Shown here: piece after piece, positions 25,509-31,753 of the stretch
How positions within the stretch are numbered: position 1 is the first letter of the stretch
Layout of the letters: every line of letters starts with the position of its first letter
Source: Pseudomonadota bacterium
GTDB lineage: Bacteria > Desulfobacterota > Desulfobulbia > Desulfobulbales > SURF-16
Direction of reading: 5' to 3'
DNA length: 64,000 nucleotides
NCBI GenBank assembly: GCA_018816555.1
Contig: JAHIVT010000097.1
Location: 43,954 to 107,953 of the forward strand
Program-made: the position numbers and the translations under genes
The notes under the pieces: model-generated
The model's input: only the letters and a program-made list of their open reading frames with translations
The model's database searches: none
What the model was told of the DNA's origin: nothing

Positions 25509-27023
25509 ATGAACCAACCAACCATAATCCACCTGGGCGGTGAAAACTGCGTCACCGGTTCATGTCATCTTCTGCGCGCCGCAGGACTCAACATCATGGT
25601 TGACTGCGGAGCGGCCCAAGGCAATGATGTCCTGCTTTCCATGCATGACTGGCCGGTGCAGCCGGGGGAAATCGATTATCTTTTCCTGACTCATGCCCAT
25701 ATTGACCATATAGGACGATTGCCCGAGCTGATTCAGAGCGGGTTTTGCGGCGAGATTATCTGCTCGCACCCGACAAAAGCCCTGCTTGTTACCATGCTGA
25801 CTGACGCCATGGGTTTTGGACGTCTGGATGCGTCGGAAATAAAAAAACTCTCCGACCGAATCGACGAGCTTTCCTGGGGTTTTGAATACCAGCAGGAATT
25901 CAAGTTAAAGCACGGAATTACTTTCAAACTTGCCCGGGCAGGCCATATTCTGGGCTCCGCTTTTATCCGCTTCACCATTCCGGCTAACGCTCACGTCGTA
26001 ACCGGCACAAAAAATAATGATAATCCTGCAGTAGGAGCGGGCCATGCCCGCGATATGGGTCCCAGGGTCGCGGGCATGGCCCGCTCCTACTCCCCTTTAC
26101 CTGCACAACAAGGTACGAGGGGCTTTCAGGCAAAAGACGATCCCGAATATACAATCCTCTTTTCCGGCGATCTGGGCAACAGAGATACCCCTATTATTCC
26201 TGATCCTGACACGCCTGATACATGTGACCTGCTTATTCTTGAATCCACCTACGGCAACAGGCTCCATGAGAGCCGGGAAAACCGGATCGGCCGACTGTCC
26301 GAAAAGTTGAGCAAGGCACTGGCGGATAACGGCAAGGTCTTCATCCCTGCCTTTGCCCTGGGGCGCACCCAGGAAATTCTCTTTGAACTGGATCGCCTTT
26401 TCAGCAGTGAAATGTGGCGTAAAAAACGTATTCCCGTCTTTATCGATTCGCCGTTGGCCCTCGAAATCACTCAGATTTACTCGGGACTTTCGCAATTCTG
26501 GGATGCAGAATCCAGGCAACTGCAGGCAGCCGGGGACCATCCTTTTGATTTTGCTCATCTCTACAGTGTGGAAAAATTCAAGGACCATCAGGCTCTTCTT
26601 GATATCCCCGGTCCGGCCATCATCATCGCCGGCAGCGGCATGTGCACGGGCGGTAGAATTGTCGATCATCTTTCGCAGGGATTGGCTGATGCCAGAAATG
26701 ATGTTTTTTTTGTCGGTTATCAGGCCCATGGAACGCCTGGGTATGATATAGTAAACTACGGTAGACGACCAGGTGGGTACGCCCGTTTGCATAACACTAA
26801 AATAACCATCCGGGCCAATGTGGAGCAACTGACGGGTTATTCCGCCCATGCAGACCAGAAGGGGTTGATTGACTGGGTGGAATCCATGCCGGCAAAACCT
26901 GCCCGGATCAAGCTGGTTCATGGTGACCCGGAAGCCCAAAAGGCCCTCCACGCTGAATTGATAAAACGAGGCCACAATGTTCTTTCCCCCATCAACTCAG
27001 CAAACGGGAACAACAATGCTTGA
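25509..27023 (+). CDS. Beta-CASP metallo-beta-lactamase-fold hydrolase (RNA-processing type) carrying an in-frame REP insertion
   Basis: 504 aa. The N-terminal MBL domain has LTHAHIDHIGRLPEL (HxHxDH, residues 61-75), ARAGHILGSA and LFSGDLGN. The beta-CASP domain has ESTYGNRLH, PAFALGRTQEILFEL, IDSPLA and IAGSGMCTGGRIVDHL. The C-terminal RMMBL segment has YSAHADQKGLIDWV and LVHGDPEAQ. This build matches CPSF/YSH1-like ribonucleases. Between the strand ending FTIPAN and YTILFSGDLG there is extra sequence. Residues 175-194 (VGAGHARD ... GMARSY) are encoded entirely by a 60-base REP element. The active-site motifs are intact, so the protein may still work with a surface loop. The start is preceded by ATGAGC-type repeats. 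Confidence 0.9.
   Translation: MNQPTIIHLGGENCVTGSCHLLRAAGLNIMVDCGAAQGNDVLLSMHDWPVQPGEIDYLFLTHAHIDHIGRLPELIQSGFCGEIICSHPTKALLVTMLTDAMGFGRLDASEIKKLSDRIDELSWGFEYQQEFKLKHGITFKLARAGHILGSAFIRFTIPANAHVVTGTKNNDNPAVGAGHARDMGPRVAGMARSYSPLPAQQGTRGFQAKDDPEYTILFSGDLGNRDTPIIPDPDTPDTCDLLILESTYGNRLHESRENRIGRLSEKLSKALADNGKVFIPAFALGRTQEILFELDRLFSSEMWRKKRIPVFIDSPLALEITQIYSGLSQFWDAESRQLQAAGDHPFDFAHLYSVEKFKDHQALLDIPGPAIIIAGSGMCTGGRIVDHLSQGLADARNDVFFVGYQAHGTPGYDIVNYGRRPGGYARLHNTKITIRANVEQLTGYSAHADQKGLIDWVESMPAKPARIKLVHGDPEAQKALHAELIKRGHNVLSPINSANGNNNA
26031..26090. repeat. REP inverted pair inside a coding region
   Basis: GTAGGAGCGGGCCATGCCCG at the left and CGGGCATGGCCCGCTCCTAC at the right, with a short centre, total exactly 60 bases (20 codons), so the host frame is kept. 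It is the shortest of the three pairs. The arms are identical to those at 15527-15598. Confidence 0.92.
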
Positions 27024-27034
27024 AAGTTCGCGGG

Positions 27035-27106
27035 GTAGGAGCGGGCCTTGCCCGCGACCTTTGGCATTGCTAAAACTCCATTTTCGCGGGCAAGGCCCGC
27101 TCCTAC
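27035..27106. repeat. REP-type inverted pair with compensated arms
   Basis: Arms GTAGGAGCGGGCCTTGCCCG and CGGGCAAGGCCCGCTCCTAC carry an A-to-T change relative to the other copies (CCATG to CCTTG). The matching change is present in the opposite arm, so pairing is kept. The surrounding ~150 bases resemble those of the 15527 copy. Confidence 0.9.
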
Positions 27107-27259
27107 TTCAGGATGCATTACGCTACGGAAAGGACTTACATATAAAAAACATGCCGGAATGACGAACGACAATAATGGTATATGACTCACGATTTCAATA
27201 CGTTTGCAAACTCAGAAAGTTGAACTAATAAATTATTTCCATGAGCCATAAAAACACCA

Positions 27260-27544
27260 ATGCGCCTGCGTAACCTCGAAAAAGAGTCTATTATCAAAGC
27301 AGTAAAAAGCTTTGATCCTGATTCCCGGATTTATCTTTTCGGTTCCCGTGTGGATGATAACCGCAAAGGTGGTGATATTGACCTGCTCATAATTACTGAT
27401 AAAATTTCGTTAGATGCGAAGCTGGCCATTAAAAGAATGATATTTCAGGAAGTTGAGGAACAGAAAATTGATATTATTTTAAGCAGGACTGGGAAAGAAC
27501 CTTTTGTCAGAATGATTTTTGAACAAGGGACTGAGCTGCTATGA
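27260..27544 (+). CDS. MntA-like minimal nucleotidyltransferase
   Basis: 94 aa, a compact version. IYLFGSRVDDNRKGGDIDLL gives the active site (GS-x9-DxD) and QKIDIILSR the third Asp. It ends with the common EPFVRMIFEQGTELL tail. It overlaps its partner by 4 bases (ATGA). An ATGAGCCATAAAAACACC leader lies just before the start. Confidence 0.87.
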   Translation: MRLRNLEKESIIKAVKSFDPDSRIYLFGSRVDDNRKGGDIDLLIITDKISLDAKLAIKRMIFQEVEEQKIDIILSRTGKEPFVRMIFEQGTELL

Positions 27545-27993
27545 TTCCGGCAGAAGAAAACTTGAAACAATTGCTGAAGGATTTGGAAAGAGCCCAAGAT
27601 GCCCTTGGCTATTCATATGAAAAATGCCGGAAAATCCAGATGTCGGATGGATTGTCTTATGATGAGATGGAAAGTTTTGAAGCATTGACGAGCCGGTTTG
27701 CACGGCTCAGCGATATCATTACTCAAAAGGTTATTCGTGCATTTGACATTCTTGATCTGGATGATGACGGAACAGTTCGAGACAGGATTAACAGGGCTGA
27801 AAAAAAGGGAATCATCGAAAGGGCGGATGATTTTATCGATATCAGAATTTTACGAAATGAGATAGCCCACGAGTATAAAACCGAAGCAATCTATTCTATT
27901 TTTTCAAAAGTCCTCGAATTAACCCCGATTCTTATCAAAAGCATGGATAGCATAATGATCTATGCAAAAAAATACCAAGAACCCAATCACTAA
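27541..27993 (+). CDS. HepT-like HEPN protein
   Basis: 150 aa, helical. It carries RX4HXY as RNEIAHEY near residue 113, with an acidic DILDLDDDGTVRDRIN segment before it. Longer than the DUF86 copies at 24107 and 25040, it belongs to a different HepT-like branch. ATGA overlap with the nucleotidyltransferase gene shows coupling. Confidence 0.83.
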   Translation: MIPAEENLKQLLKDLERAQDALGYSYEKCRKIQMSDGLSYDEMESFEALTSRFARLSDIITQKVIRAFDILDLDDDGTVRDRINRAEKKGIIERADDFIDIRILRNEIAHEYKTEAIYSIFSKVLELTPILIKSMDSIMIYAKKYQEPNH

Positions 27994-27997
27994 ATCC

Positions 27998-28037
27998 ATG
28001 AGCAATGAGCAATGAGCCAAACACTATGAGCCATCAG
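27998..28037 (+). repeat. ATGAGC-type leader repeats
   Basis: Repeated ATGAGCA, ATGAGCC and CATCAGCC units in the spacer before the next pair. Similar spacers are at 24533-24607, 24621-24643, 25476-25512, 28888-28975, 30127-30160, 30607-30665 and 33170-33182, always in the direction of the following gene. Confidence 0.85.
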
Positions 28038-28057
28038 CCATATTAGGAGTCCAAAAA

Positions 28058-28396
28058 ATGGCAGTACCTCCTTCTACAAATAAATCACTAAATGAATCTT
28101 TACCGGAAGCAATCCGTCGAATTGCGGAGGCATTGCGGCCTGAGAAAATCTATCTTTTTGGTTCTCATGCTTGGGGCGAAGCTACACCGGATAGCGATAT
28201 TGATTTGTTTGTGATTATCAAGGAGTCCAGCCAACCGGCATATCGGCGTTCCCGCGAGGCCTATCGTTCTTTGCGTGGCATTCGGGAGCCATTCGAGGTG
28301 ATTGTCAGGACTGTTGCTGAGGTTGAAAAAAATAAGTCTGTCGCATCATCATTAGTAAAAAAAATTCTTGAACAAGGAAAGTTGCTATATGGATGA
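28058..28396 (+). CDS. Minimal nucleotidyltransferase (MNT)-domain protein
   Basis: 112 aa. IYLFGSHAWGEATPDSDIDL is the GS-x10-DxD active site, and EPFEVIVRTVAEVEKNK follows. It ends with the family-typical KKILEQGKLLYG. It overlaps the next HEPN gene by 8 bases. It has a good AGGAG site upstream (TTAGGAGTCC). The partner is truncated, so this may be an orphaned antitoxin. Confidence 0.87.
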   Translation: MAVPPSTNKSLNESLPEAIRRIAEALRPEKIYLFGSHAWGEATPDSDIDLFVIIKESSQPAYRRSREAYRSLRGIREPFEVIVRTVAEVEKNKSVASSLVKKILEQGKLLYG

Positions 28397-28682
28397 GGCA
28401 ACGAGCAATGAAGTGGGGCAGTGGCTCCAAAAGGCGGATCATGATCTGCGGTCTGCCGCGCGGCTCATGTCTGGCGATGGAGAGGCCTTGCTCGACACAG
28501 CTGTATACCATTGCCAGCAAGCAGCAGAAAAAGCCTTAAAAGCATACCTTACTGCTCACGGTGTCATATTTCCAAAAATCCATTTGTTGATGCCCCTTCT
28601 CGCTTTATGTACTGACATTGACAACTCTTTTACCCAATTGATAGATGCAGCAGAGGTAACTACTCAGGTGCATAGTCAGTAG
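28389..28682 (+). pseudogene. HEPN-domain gene truncated by a miniature element
   Basis: The start reads MDEATSNEVGQWLQKADHDL, followed by the conserved AVYHCQQAAEKALKAYL and PKIHLLMPLLAL. Native sequence runs to about residue 90 (QLIDAAEV). The last codons and the TAG come from the left end of an inserted element (GTAACTACTCAGGTGCATAG). The C-terminal third of the HEPN domain is missing and is not found on the far side of the insertion. Confidence 0.78.
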
Positions 28683-28852
28683 GTGTTTAGTCTGTTAGTG
28701 ATGAAAAATTACTAGATGAGGCCCGCTTTGACCTCTTAATTTCGACCTATTTATGAACAAATTTTAGCCTTAATACCTAACTGGCTTGTAATGCTTTGTT
28801 TTTTTTACCTAACAGACTACAGTCTAATAGTCTAAACAACCTGAGTAGTTAC
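28657..28852 (+). mobile_element. Miniature element, non-coding, four-helix-bundle element family (copy A)
   Basis: 196 bases from TAACTACTCAGGTGCATAG to CTAAACAACCTGAGTAGTTA: long imperfect terminal inverted repeats. The centre is almost identical to that of the copy at 29880 but about 30 bases longer (GTAATGCTTTGTTTTTTTTA region). It has no ORF. It interrupts the HEPN gene. Confidence 0.8.
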
Positions 28853-28969
28853 TGAAAAAGATTGAACCTAAGAGCCAATACCAATCATCCATGAGCCATC
28901 AACTAAGCTATGAACCAGCCCCCATCAGCCAACGCCCATGAGCAATGAGCTATGAGCCATCAGCCTACC

Positions 28970-29299
28970 ATGAGCCCAAACAAGCAGACAATCCCAGAGT
29001 TTTTAATTCCTTTCTTCTGGGATTATGATGAGAAAACAGTTGAAATAAACAAGCACGCTTATTTGATAATGGCTCGTATCATGGAGCGAGGGTCATGGGA
29101 GGCAATGATCTGGCTCAGGAAAGTATATACCAATGAAGAACTTGTGGCTTTTCTTCATAAAAAAGGAGCGAAGATTCTTCCTCCCAGGGAGTTGAATTAC
29201 TGGGCATTGATTTGTGGTATACCTGCTGAAACAAGAAGGCAATGGGTGCAAATAGCAAAAGAGCAAAAGAGTGTCTGGAGTAGGCGGAGTGCACATTGA
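28970..29299 (+). CDS. AbiE-type antitoxin-like protein upstream of a broken AbiEii gene
   Basis: 109 aa from ATG 28970; the six codons before it in frame are ATGAGC repeat sequence. It contains IPEFLIPFFWDYDEKTVEIN, a helix MERGSWEAMIWLRKVY and LPPRELNYWALICGI. This is the small DUF6922-like protein usually encoded just upstream of AbiEii-type nucleotidyltransferases. It ends SAH with the TGA inside the GTGCACATTGAT start of the next reading frame, a coupled overlap. The toxin partner is destroyed, so this is an orphan. Confidence 0.75.
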   Translation: MSPNKQTIPEFLIPFFWDYDEKTVEINKHAYLIMARIMERGSWEAMIWLRKVYTNEELVAFLHKKGAKILPPRELNYWALICGIPAETRRQWVQIAKEQKSVWSRRSAH

Positions 29300-29427
29300 T
29301 ATTTTAAGCCCTGCCCAAAAGAACATCCTTCCTCGCTTGTCTAAGGCGCTGAGTGGAAGCGACTTTTACATGGCTGGAGGAACTGCATTAGCGCTGCAGG
29401 TGGGGCATCGGCTTTCAATAGGTTTTT
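29289..29427 (+). pseudogene. AbiEii-type nucleotidyltransferase, N-terminal fragment
   Basis: It reads from GTG 29289 as VHIDILSPAQKNILPRL, followed by FYMAGGTALALQVGHRLSI, then GF and stop. The GGTALAL..GHR motif is the hallmark of the AbiEii/DUF1814 nucleotidyltransferase. Translation stops exactly where the inserted four-helix-bundle element begins (AACTACTCAGG from 29431). Confidence 0.8.
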
Positions 29428-29429
29428 AG

Positions 29430-29869
29430 TAACTACTCAGGTGGATAGTCTGTAGGTGTTTAGGTGGATAGGATGAATAACTATGCAAGATCACACACAG
29501 CTCAGAGCATTTGAATTGGCCGATGAAGTTGCGATTCTTACCTATCTCGAAACAAGGAATTTCCCCAAAGACGAAATGTACGGATTGACTTCGCAAATGA
29601 GAAGATCGGCTGTATCGGTTCCATCGAACATAGTGGAAGGATGTGCGCGTGAAAGTCAGACTGAGTTTCTCCGTTTTCTTGAAATCGCATTTGCATCTCT
29701 AAGAGAGTTGCGCTATCAGTTCGGCTTGTCGAAACGTTTAGGATACTTTGATGAAAACAGTTTTACCGGCTATGACTCAAAACTTTTAGAGGCCGAAAAG
29801 GTGTTGGGATCTTTGATACGTTCTTTGTGCAGTCCTAACAGACTGCAGTCTAAACAGCCTGGGTAGTTA
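29430..29869 (+). mobile_element. Intact four-helix-bundle gene element with terminal inverted repeats
   Basis: Left end: AACTACTCAGGTGGATAGTC and TGTAGGTGTTTAGG. Right end: CCTAACAGACTGCAGTCTAA and ACAGCCTGGGTAGTT. The right end's complement aligns with the left over ~35 bases with several mismatches. One gene (29483-29866) fills the interior and no transposase is present. The ends could pair into a long stem in RNA, like intervening sequences of 23S rRNA that encode the same protein family. It sits inside the AbiEii gene. Confidence 0.78.
29483..29866 (+). CDS. Four-helix-bundle protein (S23/IVP, TIGR02436-like)
   Basis: 127 aa. LRAFELADEVAILTYLETRN, PKDEMYGLTSQMRRSAVSVP and SNIVEGCARESQTEFLRFLE are the family's best-conserved segments. 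SLRELRYQFGLSKRLGY and the last helix ending IRSLCSP follow. The final residues (NRLQSKQPG) are encoded by the right terminal repeat. Members are found in 23S rRNA intervening sequences and as many dispersed genomic copies; their molecular function is not established. The fold resembles the Avd accessory protein of diversity-generating retroelements, but no reverse transcriptase is nearby. Confidence 0.9.
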   Translation: MQDHTQLRAFELADEVAILTYLETRNFPKDEMYGLTSQMRRSAVSVPSNIVEGCARESQTEFLRFLEIAFASLRELRYQFGLSKRLGYFDENSFTGYDSKLLEAEKVLGSLIRSLCSPNRLQSKQPG

Positions 29870-29879
29870 AAAAATATCG

Positions 29880-30042
29880 AAACTACTCAGGTGCATAGTC
29901 TGTAGGTGTTTAGTCTGTTAGTGATGAAAAATTACTAGATGAGGCCCGCTTTGACCTCTTAATTTCGACCTATTTGTGAACAAATTTTGCCTTAATACCT
30001 AACAGGCTACAGTCTAATAGTCTAAACAACCTGAGTAGTTAC
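29880..30042 (+). mobile_element. Miniature element, non-coding (copy B)
   Basis: From AACTACTCAGGTGCATAGTC to AACAACCTGAGTAGTTAC. The interior matches copy A (28657-28852) nearly base for base, minus about 30 bases. It lies ten bases after the intact element and directly before the surviving 3' end of the AbiEii gene. Confidence 0.8.
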
Positions 30043-30043
30043 A

Positions 30044-30112
30044 ATGAATATGGGATTAAGCTGGCAGCAGCTCAAAAAAGAATTTGAACATTTTGTTAAA
30101 AAATATCTATAA
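30044..30112 (+). pseudogene. AbiEii-type nucleotidyltransferase, C-terminal fragment
   Basis: It reads MNMGLSWQQLKKEFEHFVK and KYL then stop. The LSW..LKK.FE....KKYL pattern is the usual C-terminus of AbiEii-like proteins. The central ~200 codons between this and the fragment at 29289 are gone, replaced by two elements. Confidence 0.6.
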
Positions 30113-30169
30113 CCTAATAAACCCATCAGCCAACGCCCATGAGCTATGAGCAATGAGCCAGCGCCAATT

Positions 30170-30463
30170 ATGAAAGACATCACAGAAATATCAAAACAAT
30201 TGAAAGAAGAATTGCCTTTGCTGTCTTCGAAATATAAGATAGAAGCTCTTGGACTTTTTGGGTCTTATTTGCGGAATGAGCAACATGAAAATAGTGATTT
30301 GGACCTGCTGGTAAGTTTTTCTGAACCTCCAAGTCTGCTGAAATTTATGGAGTTAGAAAATTATTTGTCTGATATTTTGCATACAAAAGTTGATCTGGTC
30401 ATGAAAGATGCCCTTAAACCCAATTTGGGCAAAAGGATATTGAAAGAAGTAGTTATGCTATGA
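30170..30463 (+). CDS. MntA-like minimal nucleotidyltransferase
   Basis: 97 aa from ATG 30170; eight codons further upstream in frame are ATGAGC-type repeats. Active site: ALGLFGSYLRNEQHENSDLD (GS-x10-DxD), with HTKVDLVMKDALKPNLGKRI following. Its HepT partner is reduced to a 3' fragment beginning 3 bases downstream. Confidence 0.87.
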   Translation: MKDITEISKQLKEELPLLSSKYKIEALGLFGSYLRNEQHENSDLDLLVSFSEPPSLLKFMELENYLSDILHTKVDLVMKDALKPNLGKRILKEVVML

Positions 30464-30466
30464 GAA

Positions 30467-30646
30467 ATGGCAGGCATGCGAGATAAGCTTGTTCACGATT
30501 ATATTGGGGTTAGCCTCGAAGTCGTGTGGAAGACTGTTTATGAAGATTTGCCGATCCTGGAGAAAGATCTCCGCAAGGCCATTTTCTCCGAAAATTCTCA
30601 ACCAGCCTTGAGCCATCACCCATCATCTAACCCCCATGAGCAATGA
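30467..30646 (+). pseudogene. HepT-like toxin (DUF86), C-terminal remnant
   Basis: It opens MAGMRDKLVHDYIGVSLEVV, which contains the RX4HXY motif as RDKLVHDY, then WKTVYEDLPILEKDLRKAI, the standard DUF86 C-terminus. The first ~60 residues are missing, with the fragment fused almost directly to the end of the nucleotidyltransferase. The reading frame runs on through ATGAGC repeats and overlaps the first codons of the exosortase frame. Confidence 0.75.
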
Positions 30647-30656
30647 ACCAAACACC

Positions 30657-31556
30657 ATGAGCCATGATCAACAAGCAAATAGCCAACTCCCATCAACCAC
30701 GATCCTGCCCAGGAAAGCTCAATGGCTGATATTGTCTATTCTGCTGCTTGTTCTTTATCGGGATGTTCTGTTTAAATGGGCGATTGATCTCTGGAATGAC
30801 GACAATTATTCCCACGGATTACTTATTCCTTTTATTTCTCTGTATTTTATCAAAGCCCGATACACATCTCTCAAACAGGCCGGCGTCTACCCTAATAACA
30901 GTGGCCTGCTGATTGTTCTTGCCGGGCTGGTTCTTTTTATCCTTGGTTCCGTGGGCGCTGAATTTTTTTCTCAACGCCTTTCCCTGATTGTCGTTCTTTA
31001 CGGACTGATCAGTTTTCTGGAAGGCCGGGAGACTACCGGAATCCTGCGCTTCCCGGTGCTTCTTTTGTTTTTTGCCGTCCCGCTGCCATATATTCTATAC
31101 GATGCCGCGGCTTTTCCATTGAAGCTTTACGCTACCAAGATCGCTGTAAACATCCTGGCCCTGTTTGGCATGCCTGTCTTCAGGGAAGGGAATATTGTCC
31201 ATTTGCCGCACACCACCCTGGAAGTGGTCGATGCCTGCAGTGGTATCAGGTCCCTGATGACCCTGATCACTCTGGCTTTTTTGCTGGCCTATATGATGCA
31301 TAAAAGCACTTTCAAACGCCTGTTGATTATGGTTTTGGCAATTCCCATCGCTGTGCTGGCCAATGCCGGGCGCGTGGCATTAAACGGCATTCTCACAAAG
31401 TATAATCCCGCCTGGGGGCAAGGATTCTGGCATGAGTTCTCCGGTTTGATGGTGTTTGTTCTTTCCTTTGTCGCTCTCTGGGGTATCTCTTTTTTAATGG
31501 GGCATTCCCGCAAGTCAACCACTATAACTTCAGGTGGAAAGTCTGAAGGCGTTTAG
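30657..31556 (+). CDS. Exosortase (EpsH/Xrt family transpeptidase-like membrane protease)
   Basis: 299 aa from ATG 30657; a start at 30636 is also open, and both lie in ATGAGC-type repeats. About eight TM helices. Catalytic residues of the family, numbered from the 30657 start, are Cys194 in VVDACSGIRSL, Arg239 in ANAGRVALNG and His259 in FWHEFSG. Early conserved NDDNYSHGLLIPFIS is also present. It is predicted to cut PEP-CTERM proteins such as that at 21312. EpsI is encoded separately downstream rather than fused. The last nine residues (TSGGKSEGV) come from the left end of a four-helix-bundle element that begins at about 31526, so the native C-terminus has been replaced. The subtype (XrtA or a relative) cannot be fixed by eye. 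Confidence 0.92.
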   Translation: MSHDQQANSQLPSTTILPRKAQWLILSILLLVLYRDVLFKWAIDLWNDDNYSHGLLIPFISLYFIKARYTSLKQAGVYPNNSGLLIVLAGLVLFILGSVGAEFFSQRLSLIVVLYGLISFLEGRETTGILRFPVLLLFFAVPLPYILYDAAAFPLKLYATKIAVNILALFGMPVFREGNIVHLPHTTLEVVDACSGIRSLMTLITLAFLLAYMMHKSTFKRLLIMVLAIPIAVLANAGRVALNGILTKYNPAWGQGFWHEFSGLMVFVLSFVALWGISFLMGHSRKSTTITSGGKSEGV

Positions 31557-31741
31557 GTAGATAGGAACAAACCATGCGAGATCATTATCGCGTATGCTCT
31601 AAATGATCTTATAGAAAAATTTGACCTTCCAGGCGATTTATTTGAATAATTCTGGCTTTGCTCTTTGTCCATTGAGGTGGTGGGATCCTCGATACGTTGT
31701 TTATAATCCCTAACAGACTACAGTCTAAACAACCTAAATAG
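31526..31741 (+). mobile_element. Decayed four-helix-bundle element between exosortase and epsI
   Basis: Left end AACTTCAGGTGGAAAGTCTG is inside the exosortase frame. ACCATGCGAGATCA matches the element gene start. GATCCTCGATACGTTGTTTA matches the codons near its end (GSLIRSL), and CTAACAGACTACAGTCTAAA ... AACCT is the right end. The middle is deleted or replaced by about 90 unrelated bases. Confidence 0.75.
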
Positions 31742-31753
31742 CAAAACAACCTA

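Noticed and set aside
29483..29866. Avd-like accessory gene of a diversity-generating retroelement
   Set aside because: The fold is similar, but there is no reverse transcriptase, template repeat or variable-repeat gene in the window.
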